Shown: piece by piece, positions 1 to 6,297 of the stretch
How positions within the stretch are numbered: position 1 is the stretch's first letter
Layout: each line of letters begins with the position of its first letter
Assembly: GCA_028713395.1 (NCBI GenBank)
Contig: JAQTOJ010000043.1
Coordinates: 1 to 11,722 of the forward strand
Direction of reading: 5' to 3'
Length of the DNA stretch: 11,722 nt
Source: Dehalococcoidales bacterium
GTDB taxonomy: Bacteria > Chloroflexota > Dehalococcoidia > Dehalococcoidales > Fen-1064
Program-made: the position numbers and the translations under genes
The notes under the pieces: generated by a model
Seen by the model: only the letters and a program-made list of their open reading frames with translations
What the model was told of the DNA's origin: nothing
Databases searched by the model: none

Positions 1-10
1 CATCCGTCTT

Positions 11-51
11 TGCGAGGAGTCCCGATAAAGTCGGGACGACGCGGCAATCTC
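11..51. repeat. Dispersed-repeat-like sequence with perfect 7-bp stem
   Basis: The segment starts TGCGAGGAG and ends CGACGCGGCAATCTC, enclosing a perfect inverted repeat GTCCCGA (19-25) / TCGGGAC (31-37) with a 5-base loop. From memory, sequences of the form TGCGAGGAG...CGACGCGGCAATCT occur as dispersed non-coding repeats in many bacterial genomes, so I call it a repeat. Only one copy lies in this window, so repetition itself is not shown here. Confidence 0.45.
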
Positions 52-151
52 AAACCATTGTGTCATTCATTCCCCTATTGAAGCAAAATACCCCTCTCTA
101 GTCCTACCGTAACCATCTTCTCTCCCTCGAGAGCCTGTCCCGTGGAGTTTA

Positions 152-223
152 CCCCGTATGCGCGACTGCATCGCCATCCCGTATGAATCTCAATGAATCG
201 GGACTTGATACGGGGATACGGGA
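152..223. repeat. Interleaved CCCGTAT / ATACGGG inverted repeats
   Basis: Four 8-base units are arranged as CCCCGTAT (152-159), TCCCGTAT (177-184), ATACGGGG (208-215) and ATACGGGA (216-223). The first is the exact reverse complement of the third and the second of the fourth, so the pairs interleave rather than nest. Either upstream unit could also pair with either downstream unit with one mismatch. No function is assigned. It may be debris of a small palindromic element. Confidence 0.5.
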
Positions 224-367
224 GGAGAGAGCAGCGTGAGGGTGTAACTTCCCCCAACCCCCGCGCCAAAACCCCCTTGCCCCTCCCGGTTGCCCCATGC
301 TATCCTTTACCACGCCCCGCCTTATCGCGTTGCTCGATAGCGCTCTTTATCAACCAAAGACCTATTT

Positions 368-470
368 GATACAAAACGAATACCTGTTATTAGTATTTGA
401 TATTTTGTATTTATCGGGATTTCGTGTTTCGTATTTCGGATTTCGTATTTATAATTTAATGTTTTGTATC
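368..470. repeat. AT-rich microrepeats bounded by 10-bp inverted repeat
   Basis: GATACAAAAC (368-377) and GTTTTGTATC (461-470) are perfect reverse complements. They flank a low-complexity tract built of variants of TTTCGTATTT, GTATTTG and TATTTGAT. A 13-base direct repeat, CAAAACGAATACC, overlaps the left arm (372-384) and recurs at 589-601, with a shorter copy at 494-503. There is no coding potential. It looks like degenerate short-repeat expansion. Confidence 0.5.
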
Positions 471-609
471 TAGCATTTGTTTCTCCATTCTGGCAAAACG
501 AATCGAGCGTACCTTAACAATTGAATCAGCTTTTCCCCCTCATTTTAGGCACGGAATTGTTCTCTTCTTACTTTCCGCTTGCCAAAACCAAAACGAATAC
601 CAATACGCT

Positions 610-654
610 GTAGGGGCAGGTTTCAGCAGCTCGCTGCTGTTAACCCGCCCTTAC
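610..654. repeat. Long palindrome, REP/MITE-like, 3' of minus-strand operon
   Basis: GTAGGGGCAGGTTT on the left is matched by AACCCGCCCTTAC on the right, with an inner perfect 7-bp inverted repeat CAGCAGC/GCTGCTG around 2 bases. The outer arms carry a few mismatches. The ends closely resemble the palindrome at 7490-7520 (GTAGGGGGCGGGTTT...AAACCCACCCCCTAC), so the two look like members of one family. It lies about 31 bases beyond the stop codon of the CoA-binding gene and could help end or stabilise that transcript, but there is no T-run, so I do not call it an intrinsic terminator. Confidence 0.55.
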
Positions 655-685
655 GTATTTAAAATTTCATATTTTGGTATTTTGT

Positions 686-1093
686 TTACGCATGCATTTT
701 GGAGTGTTCTTTCAACATGCAACGGTTCATGACTACCGGCAAACCCTTATCCTCGGCTTTTTTGGCGGCCTGTTCATTCACCACCCCTTCCTGCATCCAG
801 ATCGCCTTCGCCCCGATCTTCAAAGCCTCGTCTACCACCGCCGGCACATCTTCGGAGCGGCGGAAAATATCCACCACATCCACTCTTTCCGGGATCGAAC
901 TCAAATCAGGGTAGCACTTTTTCCCGCAGACCATTTTTGCCGTGGGGTTGACCGGTATCACATGGTAACCGCAACCCTCCAGGTACAGGAAAACATGATT
1001 GCTGGCACGGTCGGGATTATCGGAAGCCCCCACCATCGCCACCGTCTTGGAATCCTTGAGTATTTTTTCAATCGTTTCTTTCTTCGCTTCCAT
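686..1093 (-). CDS. CoA-binding domain protein (YccU-like, CoA_binding_2)
   Basis: A 135-residue single-domain Rossmann-like protein. Visible family marks are the N-terminal strand ending VGAS (21-24), the NH-VF-YL region (32-38), IPVNP (46-50), VDVVDIFRR (71-79), the IWMQEGVVNEQA stretch (98-109) and a C-terminal VMNRCMLKEH (121-130). Members of this family bind coenzyme A or related ligands in the cytoplasm, but their physiological role is mostly unknown. The length is normal for the family. The start is supported by GGGAGGG a few bases upstream. It is the last gene of the six-gene minus-strand unit, 18 bases after the oxidoreductase beta subunit, which produces or consumes acyl-CoA. A role linked to acyl-CoA metabolism is therefore plausible but inferred. 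Confidence 0.88.
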   Translation of the reverse strand: MEAKKETIEKILKDSKTVAMVGASDNPDRASNHVFLYLEGCGYHVIPVNPTAKMVCGKKCYPDLSSIPERVDVVDIFRRSEDVPAVVDEALKIGAKAIWMQEGVVNEQAAKKAEDKGLPVVMNRCMLKEHSKMHA

Positions 1094-1111
1094 TTTCCCT
1101 CCCGTTTTTCC

Positions 1112-1966
1112 CTAAACGAATTCGGTGATCAGTTTATCTATTTTCCCGGAGACAACAATGTGCTCCAGGTCTTCATCCGGATCCAGTACTGGTAAAGCCT
1201 CTTCATAGACCGGACGCTCGTGTCGGTAAATCACGCCCGTGGGGATTTTCGCGCCCCATTCCTGCGCTTTCTGCCAGGCTGCTGTTTTATCGTCCGGCAA
1301 ATACCCTGTCCCCTCCAGTTTATAAACCCTCTCCCTGTACCACTGGTGTGTGTTTTTGTGGTTGAAAGAGACACACGGCTGCAAAATATCGATCAACGCA
1401 AAACCCCGGTGTGCCACGCCTGCCTTGATGATCTTTGCCAGGTGCGCTACATCGTCTGCAAAACCCCGCGCCACGAATCCGCAATCCACCGCCAGCGCCA
1501 GCAGCAAAGGATTGACCGGCGGCGGCGCGCCCTGTGGCGTCGTCTTGGTGATCCCACCAATATCGGTCGTCGGCGAAGCCTGCCCCAACGTTAAGCCATA
1601 CACCTGGTTATCATGCACCAGGCAGGTGACATCGTGGTTGCGCCGCATGGCATGTATCAGGTGGTTCAAGCCCTCACCGTAAGCCCCGCCATCCCCAATA
1701 TCGATGATCACATTCAAATTCCGGTTGATAATCTTGGCGGCCACCGCCGGCGGCACCGCCCGTCCGTGCAAAGAGTTGAAAACGTTACCCCGCGTATAAT
1801 GCGGTAGTTTCCCGTTCTGCCCTATGTCCGAGACAAAAAGCACCTCGTGGGGCGCGATATTCAGTTCTACCAGGGCGTTCTTCACCGCGTTTAAAATCCC
1901 GAAGTTACCGCACCCGGGGCACCAGGACGGGGTCAACGCTCCGGCGAAATCTTCTAATGTGGACAT
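1112..1966 (-). CDS. 2-oxoacid:ferredoxin oxidoreductase, beta subunit (TPP-binding)
   Basis: A 284-residue beta subunit of a 2-oxoacid:ferredoxin oxidoreductase (2-oxoglutarate or pyruvate type). It carries thiamine pyrophosphate and a [4Fe-4S] cluster and catalyses reversible oxidative decarboxylation of a 2-oxoacid with CoA to acyl-CoA, CO2 and reduced ferredoxin. N-terminal TPSWCPGCGNFG gives cluster cysteines C16 and C19. The TPP motif starts at GDG (91-93) and ends near DNQVYG (119-124), and C198 in QPCVSFN matches a further ligand. The usual third cysteine, in a G-I-G-C context, is replaced: here the sequence is SDIGQNGK with Q50. The ATG overlaps the alpha-subunit stop as TAATG and follows a strong GGAGGTG, showing translational coupling. 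The substrate cannot be fixed from sequence alone. Confidence 0.9.
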   Translation of the reverse strand: MSTLEDFAGALTPSWCPGCGNFGILNAVKNALVELNIAPHEVLFVSDIGQNGKLPHYTRGNVFNSLHGRAVPPAVAAKIINRNLNVIIDIGDGGAYGEGLNHLIHAMRRNHDVTCLVHDNQVYGLTLGQASPTTDIGGITKTTPQGAPPPVNPLLLALAVDCGFVARGFADDVAHLAKIIKAGVAHRGFALIDILQPCVSFNHKNTHQWYRERVYKLEGTGYLPDDKTAAWQKAQEWGAKIPTGVIYRHERPVYEEALPVLDPDEDLEHIVVSGKIDKLITEFV

Positions 1967-3666
1967 TATTTCACCTCCTGCCCCACCGCCGCGATAATCT
2001 CCGCAGGTGTAAACGGTCTGCCGTCATATCTCAGAACATGATCATTGACGTGGATGCAGGTTTCCCGCTGGATCAATTTCGCCAATTGCCCGGTGGCATT
2101 ATTCTCTGCCACCATGACTTTGGGGCAATCCTGTAAAATATCGCCTACCTCGTCCTTTGGGAAAGGCCAGATTTCACTGAAATGCAGGTGGGCGATTTTC
2201 ACCCCGGTTTCGGTTAGTGTCGTTACCGCTTCCCGAATTGCCCCGAAGGTGCTCCCCCAACCTGCCACTATGATCTCCGGCTGCTCCGCCCCCCATAATT
2301 TGGGTAACCGTATTTCTTCACGCAGGGCCACCATTTTGCCCAGGCGTTTATTGACCATTTTACTTCTGATTTCCGGGTCCTCCGTAAGATGCCCGGCTTC
2401 ATCATGCTCATCGGAATCCGTCACCACCAGCGTCCCCGGTTTCCCCGGAAAAGCCCGCGGTGAAATACCATCTGCCGTAAATTGATGACGCTTGTACTCA
2501 CCGCTATTTTTTGAGTAGAGAACACCGCGGTCGATCTCAACCCGGGTCAGGTCGAAACGCTCGACCGCGCTGTAAGAAGTCGCTAGGTGGTGGTCGGTCA
2601 TGATAATCACCGTCAACTGGTATTTTTCCGCCAGGTTAAAGGCCTTCACCGCCGCCCAAAAGCATTCTTCCGCCGTTGAAGGCGTCAAGATCACCCGCGG
2701 GAATTCGCCGTGCGCCGCATGCAGCATGAAATCCAGATCGCCCTGTTCCTGCCTTGTCGGCAGACCGATGGCGGGGCCCGGGCGCTGCCCTTCCACCACC
2801 ACGATCGGGGTTTCGGTCATGGCCGCCAACCCCAATCCCTCGACCATCAGACAGAATCCGCCGCCTGAGGTCGCCGTCATGGCTCTCACCCCGGCATAAC
2901 TCGCGCCGGTCACCATGTTGATGGCCGCAATTTCATCCTCGGCAGGCACCACCACCATCCCCAATTCCACCGCTTTACCCGAAAGATATTCGATAATTGA
3001 AGTGATGGGCGTCATAGGATAAGCCGCCATAAACTTGCACCCGGCGGCGATCGCGCCCAAAGATAGAGCCTCATTCCCATGGACCAACATACGGCTTTTG
3101 TTACCGATTTTTCTAAGTTGCGTCGTCATCTTTATCGATATATGTTCCCTGACATATTGGAATCCGGCTTGCGCCGCTTTCACGTTATTTACTGCTGCTT
3201 CACCGCGGAAATATGATTGCAACAAAGATAGCAAATCTTCCGGAGAGTAACCCAGCAGGCATAACGCCGCCGCCAGCAGCACGGTATTGGCGGACTGCAT
3301 ATCACCGGTCGCTTCCTTTGATAACCTGGCGGCGGGGATGGAAACCGTATCGTTGACGTTCAGGTTCCCCAGGGTCTCGGTGTCGTAAATGATAAAACCC
3401 GTCTGGGCAACTCCACGGTGGTGCTGTTCGATACCCTGACGGCTGAAAGCCAGCAGTATGTTTATCTTGTCCTTGATGGCGTTGACCGGAGTAAGGCTCG
3501 CCCGGACACGGAAAAAGTTGCTGCCGCCGCGCACCCGCGATTCATAGTCCTGGTCGGAGAAAACATAATAACCGTAACGCGCCAGTGCCTTGGCTAATAA
3601 AAACCCGATCGATTGCACCCCCTGACCGGCTTCGCCGCTCACCATGAAATTCAAGGTTTGTGTCAT
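1966..3666 (-). CDS. 2-oxoacid:ferredoxin oxidoreductase, fused gamma-alpha subunit
   Basis: 566 residues. Residues 1 to about 185 are the gamma (POR) domain, with SGEAGQGVQSIG (10-21) and RVRGGSN (44-50). Residues from about 190 are the alpha (pyrimidine-binding) domain with YPMTPIT (216-222) and PAEDEIAAIN (241-250). About 460-566 is the C-terminal domain II. This gamma-alpha fusion with a separate beta subunit is the two-subunit 2-oxoacid:ferredoxin oxidoreductase architecture (KorA-like). No ferredoxin domain is fused, so an external ferredoxin is needed. I chose the start at 3666 because GAGGGGG lies just upstream. The frame stays open to 3915, but that extension overlaps the preceding gene by over 200 bases. 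It lies 14 bases after the MBL-rhodanese gene and overlaps the beta subunit by one base. Physiological direction and substrate are unknown. Confidence 0.9.
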   Translation of the reverse strand: MTQTLNFMVSGEAGQGVQSIGFLLAKALARYGYYVFSDQDYESRVRGGSNFFRVRASLTPVNAIKDKINILLAFSRQGIEQHHRGVAQTGFIIYDTETLGNLNVNDTVSIPAARLSKEATGDMQSANTVLLAAALCLLGYSPEDLLSLLQSYFRGEAAVNNVKAAQAGFQYVREHISIKMTTQLRKIGNKSRMLVHGNEALSLGAIAAGCKFMAAYPMTPITSIIEYLSGKAVELGMVVVPAEDEIAAINMVTGASYAGVRAMTATSGGGFCLMVEGLGLAAMTETPIVVVEGQRPGPAIGLPTRQEQGDLDFMLHAAHGEFPRVILTPSTAEECFWAAVKAFNLAEKYQLTVIIMTDHHLATSYSAVERFDLTRVEIDRGVLYSKNSGEYKRHQFTADGISPRAFPGKPGTLVVTDSDEHDEAGHLTEDPEIRSKMVNKRLGKMVALREEIRLPKLWGAEQPEIIVAGWGSTFGAIREAVTTLTETGVKIAHLHFSEIWPFPKDEVGDILQDCPKVMVAENNATGQLAKLIQRETCIHVNDHVLRYDGRPFTPAEIIAAVGQEVK

Positions 3667-3680
3667 ACGTTTGTTCCCCC

Positions 3681-5060
3681 TCAGTCCACGCCGAAAACCA
3701 ACGGATACCCGGCGGCTTTCCATGCTTGGAAACTGCCCGGGACATTGCTCACCCGGATAAATCCGGCTCTTTGCAAAATACTGGCGCCCAGGCTCGCGCG
3801 GTACCCAACGTTGCAAAAGACCGCTATCGGGCGGTCGCGCGGCACCTCGTTCAATCGGCTTTCCAAATGCCCCACGTAGATATGGATAGCGTCCCGGATA
3901 TGCCCGTTCTGCCATTCTGCGTCGTCGCGGACGTCCAGCACTGTCAGGGGTTCCTTGTTCTCCAGTTTGTGCCTGAGTTCCTGGACGGAAAGCTGGTAGG
4001 TCGCCTCAGTGGCGAAACCGGCATTGTGCCAAGCTTCGATGCCCCCGCGTAAATAACCTGCCAAATGATCGTAACCGGAACGTGTTAGGGCTCTCACTGC
4101 CCTTTCCACCTGTCCGGGTTCTTCCACCGTTAGCAGTATCGGCTGGTCGGGCGCCAGCACCCAGCCACTGAAAACGCTTAATCCTTCCAGCCAGATGTTG
4201 TAACTATTTGGAATATGCAGCCCGCCGAAGGAGACTGGGATGCGGGTATCTACGCTTACCGCCCCTTTTTCCATCATGCGTTGATATTCGGCCGTGGTTA
4301 ATGGCGGCGGCGCCGGCAGTTTCCCGAGTACCGGAGGTCCTGCCAGGTTCAATTTCTCCATATAGGTAAAGTAATGCGGCCGTTCGATTTTCTCCGCCAA
4401 TTTATACTTCACAAAAACATCGCGCGTCTTGAATTGTAAAGCGGGATTTTGCAGTTTTTCGGTACCCAGCGTGCTCTCATCACGCCCCCCGATATGCGTC
4501 CCGCAGAACGAACCGGAGCCGTGGCCGGGACAGATGATGACGCCGTCACCCAAAGGCAATAGCTTTTTGTGGAGGCTGTCCCATAAGTTGCCCGCCAGCC
4601 GCGAGGCTTCTTTTGTGCCATACAGGTCGATCCGACCGGTATCGTCCACAAAAAGAGTGTCCCCGGTAAAAACCATCGCCGGCGTTTCTCCGGAACCGGT
4701 ATCGGTGAGCACGTAGGAGACGCTCTCATCGGTGTGTCCCGGCGTTAAAAGCGCGTTGATCCTGATTTGCCCGAGTTGGAAATCCTGACCTTCTTTTATG
4801 ACGTTGCCGTATTTCCAATCCAAGCCCGGACCATGCCAGATTTCCGCCGGATAGAATTGCTTGATTTCCAGTGAACCGGCTACGTAGTCCTCGTTGCGGT
4901 GGGTCTCCAGCACATATTTGATATTCACTTCATAACGTCGGGATAGTTCCAGGTAGATGCCGATATCCCGCCGGGGATCGATCACGGCGGCTTCGCCGCT
5001 GTTGGCGATGAAATATGAATAATGCGCCGTGCCTTCGGTCTTGATTCGCTCAAAGATCAT
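3681..5060 (-). CDS. MBL-fold hydrolase with two rhodanese domains (persulfide dioxygenase-like)
   Basis: 459 residues: a metallo-beta-lactamase fold (about 1-215), then two rhodanese domains (about 255-350 and 356-459). The first metal motif is THRNEDY (53-59) instead of T-H-x-H-x-D-H. Further motifs are GHTDES (108-113), FTGDTLF (131-137) and PGHGSG (178-183). H54, H109 and D134 match the two-His/one-Asp iron triad of ETHE1-type persulfide dioxygenases, while the second-metal residues are partly lost (N56, Y59). The first rhodanese has no cysteine at its active site. The second has FCNVGYRAS with C416. Such fusions oxidise or transfer sulfane sulfur (glutathione or other persulfides) in the cytoplasm, but the substrate here is inferred. 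GGGGAGG precedes the ATG. The position between a Rieske protein and an Fe-S oxidoreductase fits a sulfur or oxidative-stress role. Confidence 0.85.
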   Translation of the reverse strand: MIFERIKTEGTAHYSYFIANSGEAAVIDPRRDIGIYLELSRRYEVNIKYVLETHRNEDYVAGSLEIKQFYPAEIWHGPGLDWKYGNVIKEGQDFQLGQIRINALLTPGHTDESVSYVLTDTGSGETPAMVFTGDTLFVDDTGRIDLYGTKEASRLAGNLWDSLHKKLLPLGDGVIICPGHGSGSFCGTHIGGRDESTLGTEKLQNPALQFKTRDVFVKYKLAEKIERPHYFTYMEKLNLAGPPVLGKLPAPPPLTTAEYQRMMEKGAVSVDTRIPVSFGGLHIPNSYNIWLEGLSVFSGWVLAPDQPILLTVEEPGQVERAVRALTRSGYDHLAGYLRGGIEAWHNAGFATEATYQLSVQELRHKLENKEPLTVLDVRDDAEWQNGHIRDAIHIYVGHLESRLNEVPRDRPIAVFCNVGYRASLGASILQRAGFIRVSNVPGSFQAWKAAGYPLVFGVD

Positions 5061-5083
5061 CTGACGCCTCCCCCCGGGGATTT

Positions 5084-5127
5084 CCTGAAGGGGTGAAAAC
5101 CTTATTCTGCACTGCGCCCCTTTCAGG
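5084..5127 (-). other. Intercistronic stem-loop spanning the Rieske stop codon
   Basis: CCTGAAGGGG (5084-5093) and CCCCTTTCAGG (5117-5127) form about a 10-bp stem with one bulged base around a 23-base loop. The stop codon of the Rieske gene (5123-5125) lies inside one arm. There is no T-run on the minus strand after it, so it is more likely an mRNA stability or partial attenuation element than a true terminator. Function is inferred. Confidence 0.4.
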
Positions 5128-5476
5128 GTAATTTAACGAGTATTTTGTCCTTCTCGACCTTCACTTCATAAACAGCGATCGGCCGGGGGCTTTTGAAAGT
5201 CTTGCCGACTTCATATGCCAGCCCGGAGCCGTGCATCCAGCGCACTACGCTCCCATCCTTCAGGTCGAACTGCGAACCGTGCCGCGGACACTGCACAACA
5301 GTGCCGTTCAGTTCACCGTTTGCCAACACGCCCCCCATGTGCGCACACCGCCCCTGCGCGGCGTAATACTTATCCCCCACCCTGGCCAGCAAAACCGGAT
5401 GGTCTTCAACCATCACTTCCTTCATCTTCCCGGCTTCCAGGGATGTGATACCGTTAACCTCAACAAAAACTGCCAT
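5123..5476 (-). CDS. Rieske [2Fe-2S] ferredoxin-like protein
   Basis: A 117-residue single-domain soluble Rieske protein. The cluster motifs are C44-A-H46 (CAHMGG) and C63-P-R-H66 (CPRHGSQF), the C-x-H...C-x-x-H pattern that binds a [2Fe-2S] cluster through two Cys and two His. The G-S-Q-F-D continuation and the C-terminal strand resemble small ferredoxins of the BphF/NirD type, not the membrane-anchored bc1 Rieske subunit; no signal or membrane segment is present. It would carry single electrons in the cytoplasm, and its partner is unknown. Candidates are the neighbouring MBL/rhodanese protein or superoxide dismutase pathway. AGGGGG lies 6 bases before the ATG. It starts 27 bases after the superoxide dismutase stop and is followed 62 bases later by the MBL-rhodanese gene. 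Confidence 0.92.
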   Translation of the reverse strand: MAVFVEVNGITSLEAGKMKEVMVEDHPVLLARVGDKYYAAQGRCAHMGGVLANGELNGTVVQCPRHGSQFDLKDGSVVRWMHGSGLAYEVGKTFKSPRPIAVYEVKVEKDKILVKLP

Positions 5477-5503
5477 GTTAGTCCCCCTGTGATAAACGTT
5501 ATG

Positions 5504-6082
5504 CTATTTTATTCTTTTTTCCGCGGCGTCCCAGTTGATGTTTTTAAAGAACGCAACGATATAATCCGCGCGCTTCAAACCGTAATCGAGCATAAAGGCA
5601 TGTTCGAAAACGTCCATGATCAAAATTGGGGCACAACCGGCAAAGTGTCCGGTATCATGTTCGTTGATCCAGGCATTGAAGAGCCCGCCGGTCATATTGT
5701 CCTGATAAAGCGCCGCCCAGCCGATACCCCGCATGGCGCCGGTGGCTTTGAAATCCTGCTCCCAGGCTTCATACGAACCGAAGACTTCCGCCAGTTTTTT
5801 AGCCAGTTTGCCTTCTTTGTTCATGGGGTTTTTCCCGCCCAGGTTATCAAAATAATATTCATGCAACCGCATACCGTCGAACTCCCAGCCGGCGCGCCGT
5901 TTCAGTTCGGCATACTCCGCCGTGGCCGTCTTACCTTCCTTAAGCATTAACGCCAGCGCATCCATGACCTTGTTGGTATTGGTGACGTACCCCTGATATA
6001 GCGTGAAATGGTTTTTCAACAGGGTCTCGCTGAACCCCGGTATGCCGATGAGCGAGGTGTAATCTTTTGCCTGATAAGCCAT
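5504..6082 (-). CDS. sod: Superoxide dismutase, Fe/Mn family
   Basis: 192 residues, normal length for the cytoplasmic Fe/Mn enzyme that converts superoxide to oxygen and hydrogen peroxide. Metal ligands are read as H25 (KNHFTLYQGYV), H74 (MRLHEYYF), D157 and H161 (IMDVFEHAF). The C-terminal domain carries GIGWAALY (119-126). H142 (INEHDTG) stands where many enzymes have a second-sphere Gln; a His there is known in the mycobacterial Fe-dependent enzyme, so iron is the likelier metal, by inference. In an ungapped comparison with E. coli SodB, H25 is one residue late, with Asn at the ligand column, so a one-residue shift is needed. AGGAGG lies shortly before the ATG. It is the first gene of the minus-strand operon, divergent from the selenoprotein unit. 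There is no signal peptide. Confidence 0.93.
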   Translation of the reverse strand: MAYQAKDYTSLIGIPGFSETLLKNHFTLYQGYVTNTNKVMDALALMLKEGKTATAEYAELKRRAGWEFDGMRLHEYYFDNLGGKNPMNKEGKLAKKLAEVFGSYEAWEQDFKATGAMRGIGWAALYQDNMTGGLFNAWINEHDTGHFAGCAPILIMDVFEHAFMLDYGLKRADYIVAFFKNINWDAAEKRIK

Positions 6083-6182
6083 CTGTTGCCTCCTGTAAAA
6101 ATAATTCTTTTACATCTTAAGTTAAAAAACGGGCACTTTTATGTGACTTTAATCGCTTCAAGCGGCGTTCTCCTGATTGTAA

Positions 6183-6201
6183 GATATCAAATGTGAATAT
6201 C
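6183..6201. promoter_or_regulatory. Candidate operator: GATAT-N9-ATATC inverted repeat
   Basis: GATAT (6183-6187) and ATATC (6197-6201) are perfect reverse complements nine bases apart. They lie in the 215-base region between two divergent units and overlap a possible minus-strand -10 element. The position suits a repressor or redox-responsive regulator controlling superoxide dismutase. No regulator family is recognised from the sequence. Confidence 0.3.
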
Positions 6202-6227
6202 ATATTTTAAATCGCCCGGTAAAACAA
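6199..6227 (-). promoter_or_regulatory. Candidate promoter of the superoxide dismutase operon
   Basis: On the minus strand TTGTTT (6227-6222), then 17 bases, then TATGAT (6204-6199) fit a sigma-70-type promoter: a good -10 and a weak -35. The leader would be about 110 bases to the ATG at 6082. Other AT-rich combinations in this region are possible, so this is a candidate only. Confidence 0.35.
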
Positions 6228-6237
6228 ACGGGGGTTA

Positions 6238-6266
6238 TTGACATATATTTCTACACCCCTTAATAT
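6238..6266 (+). promoter_or_regulatory. Near-consensus promoter of selenoglutaredoxin/reductase unit
   Basis: TTGACA (6238-6243), a 17-base spacer and TAATAT (6261-6266) give a perfect -35, ideal spacing and a -10 with one or two changes. Transcription would begin near 6273, leaving a leader of about 25 bases to the ATG at 6298 with AAGGAG at 6287-6292. This is the strongest promoter I can see in the window and implies substantial constitutive expression of the selenoprotein gene and the reductase behind it. Confidence 0.75.
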
Positions 6267-6297
6267 GCAATTACTCTTCCGGGTAAAAGGAGAAAAA

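Larger units (their letters stand above)
1..685. other. Gene-free left edge rich in short repeats
   Basis: I see no believable coding region here. The only open frame of note (64 codons on the minus strand, 75-269) has no ribosome binding site or recognisable motif and lies across inverted repeats. The stretch holds a hairpin within a repeat-like sequence at 11-51, a set of CCCGTAT/ATACGGG units at 152-223, AT-rich microrepeats of the TTTCGTATTT type at about 360-480, copies of CAAAACGAATACC at 372-384 and 589-601, and a long palindrome at 610-654. This is typical of intergenic sequence that has collected small mobile or dispersed repeats. It is downstream of the minus-strand operon ending at 686. 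Confidence 0.6.

Noticed and set aside
75..269. 64-codon minus-strand open frame in the left edge
   Set aside because: It has no ribosome binding site, no motif, and runs across the inverted-repeat cluster at 152-223.
360..480. CRISPR array
   Set aside because: The repeats are short, degenerate and irregularly spaced, with no constant repeat-spacer pattern.
610..654. Intrinsic terminator for the minus-strand operon
   Set aside because: The hairpin is strong but no T-run follows on the minus strand; kept as a repeat with possible 3' end role.
674..1195. 173-codon plus-strand open frame opposite the CoA-binding gene
   Set aside because: It is antisense to a well-supported gene, with His/Phe-rich composition typical of a shadow frame.
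3667..3915. Upstream extension of the gamma-alpha oxidoreductase to an earlier ATG
   Set aside because: The extra 83 residues have no family similarity, overlap the MBL-rhodanese gene, and the internal ATG at 3666 has a good ribosome binding site and starts at the conserved gamma domain.
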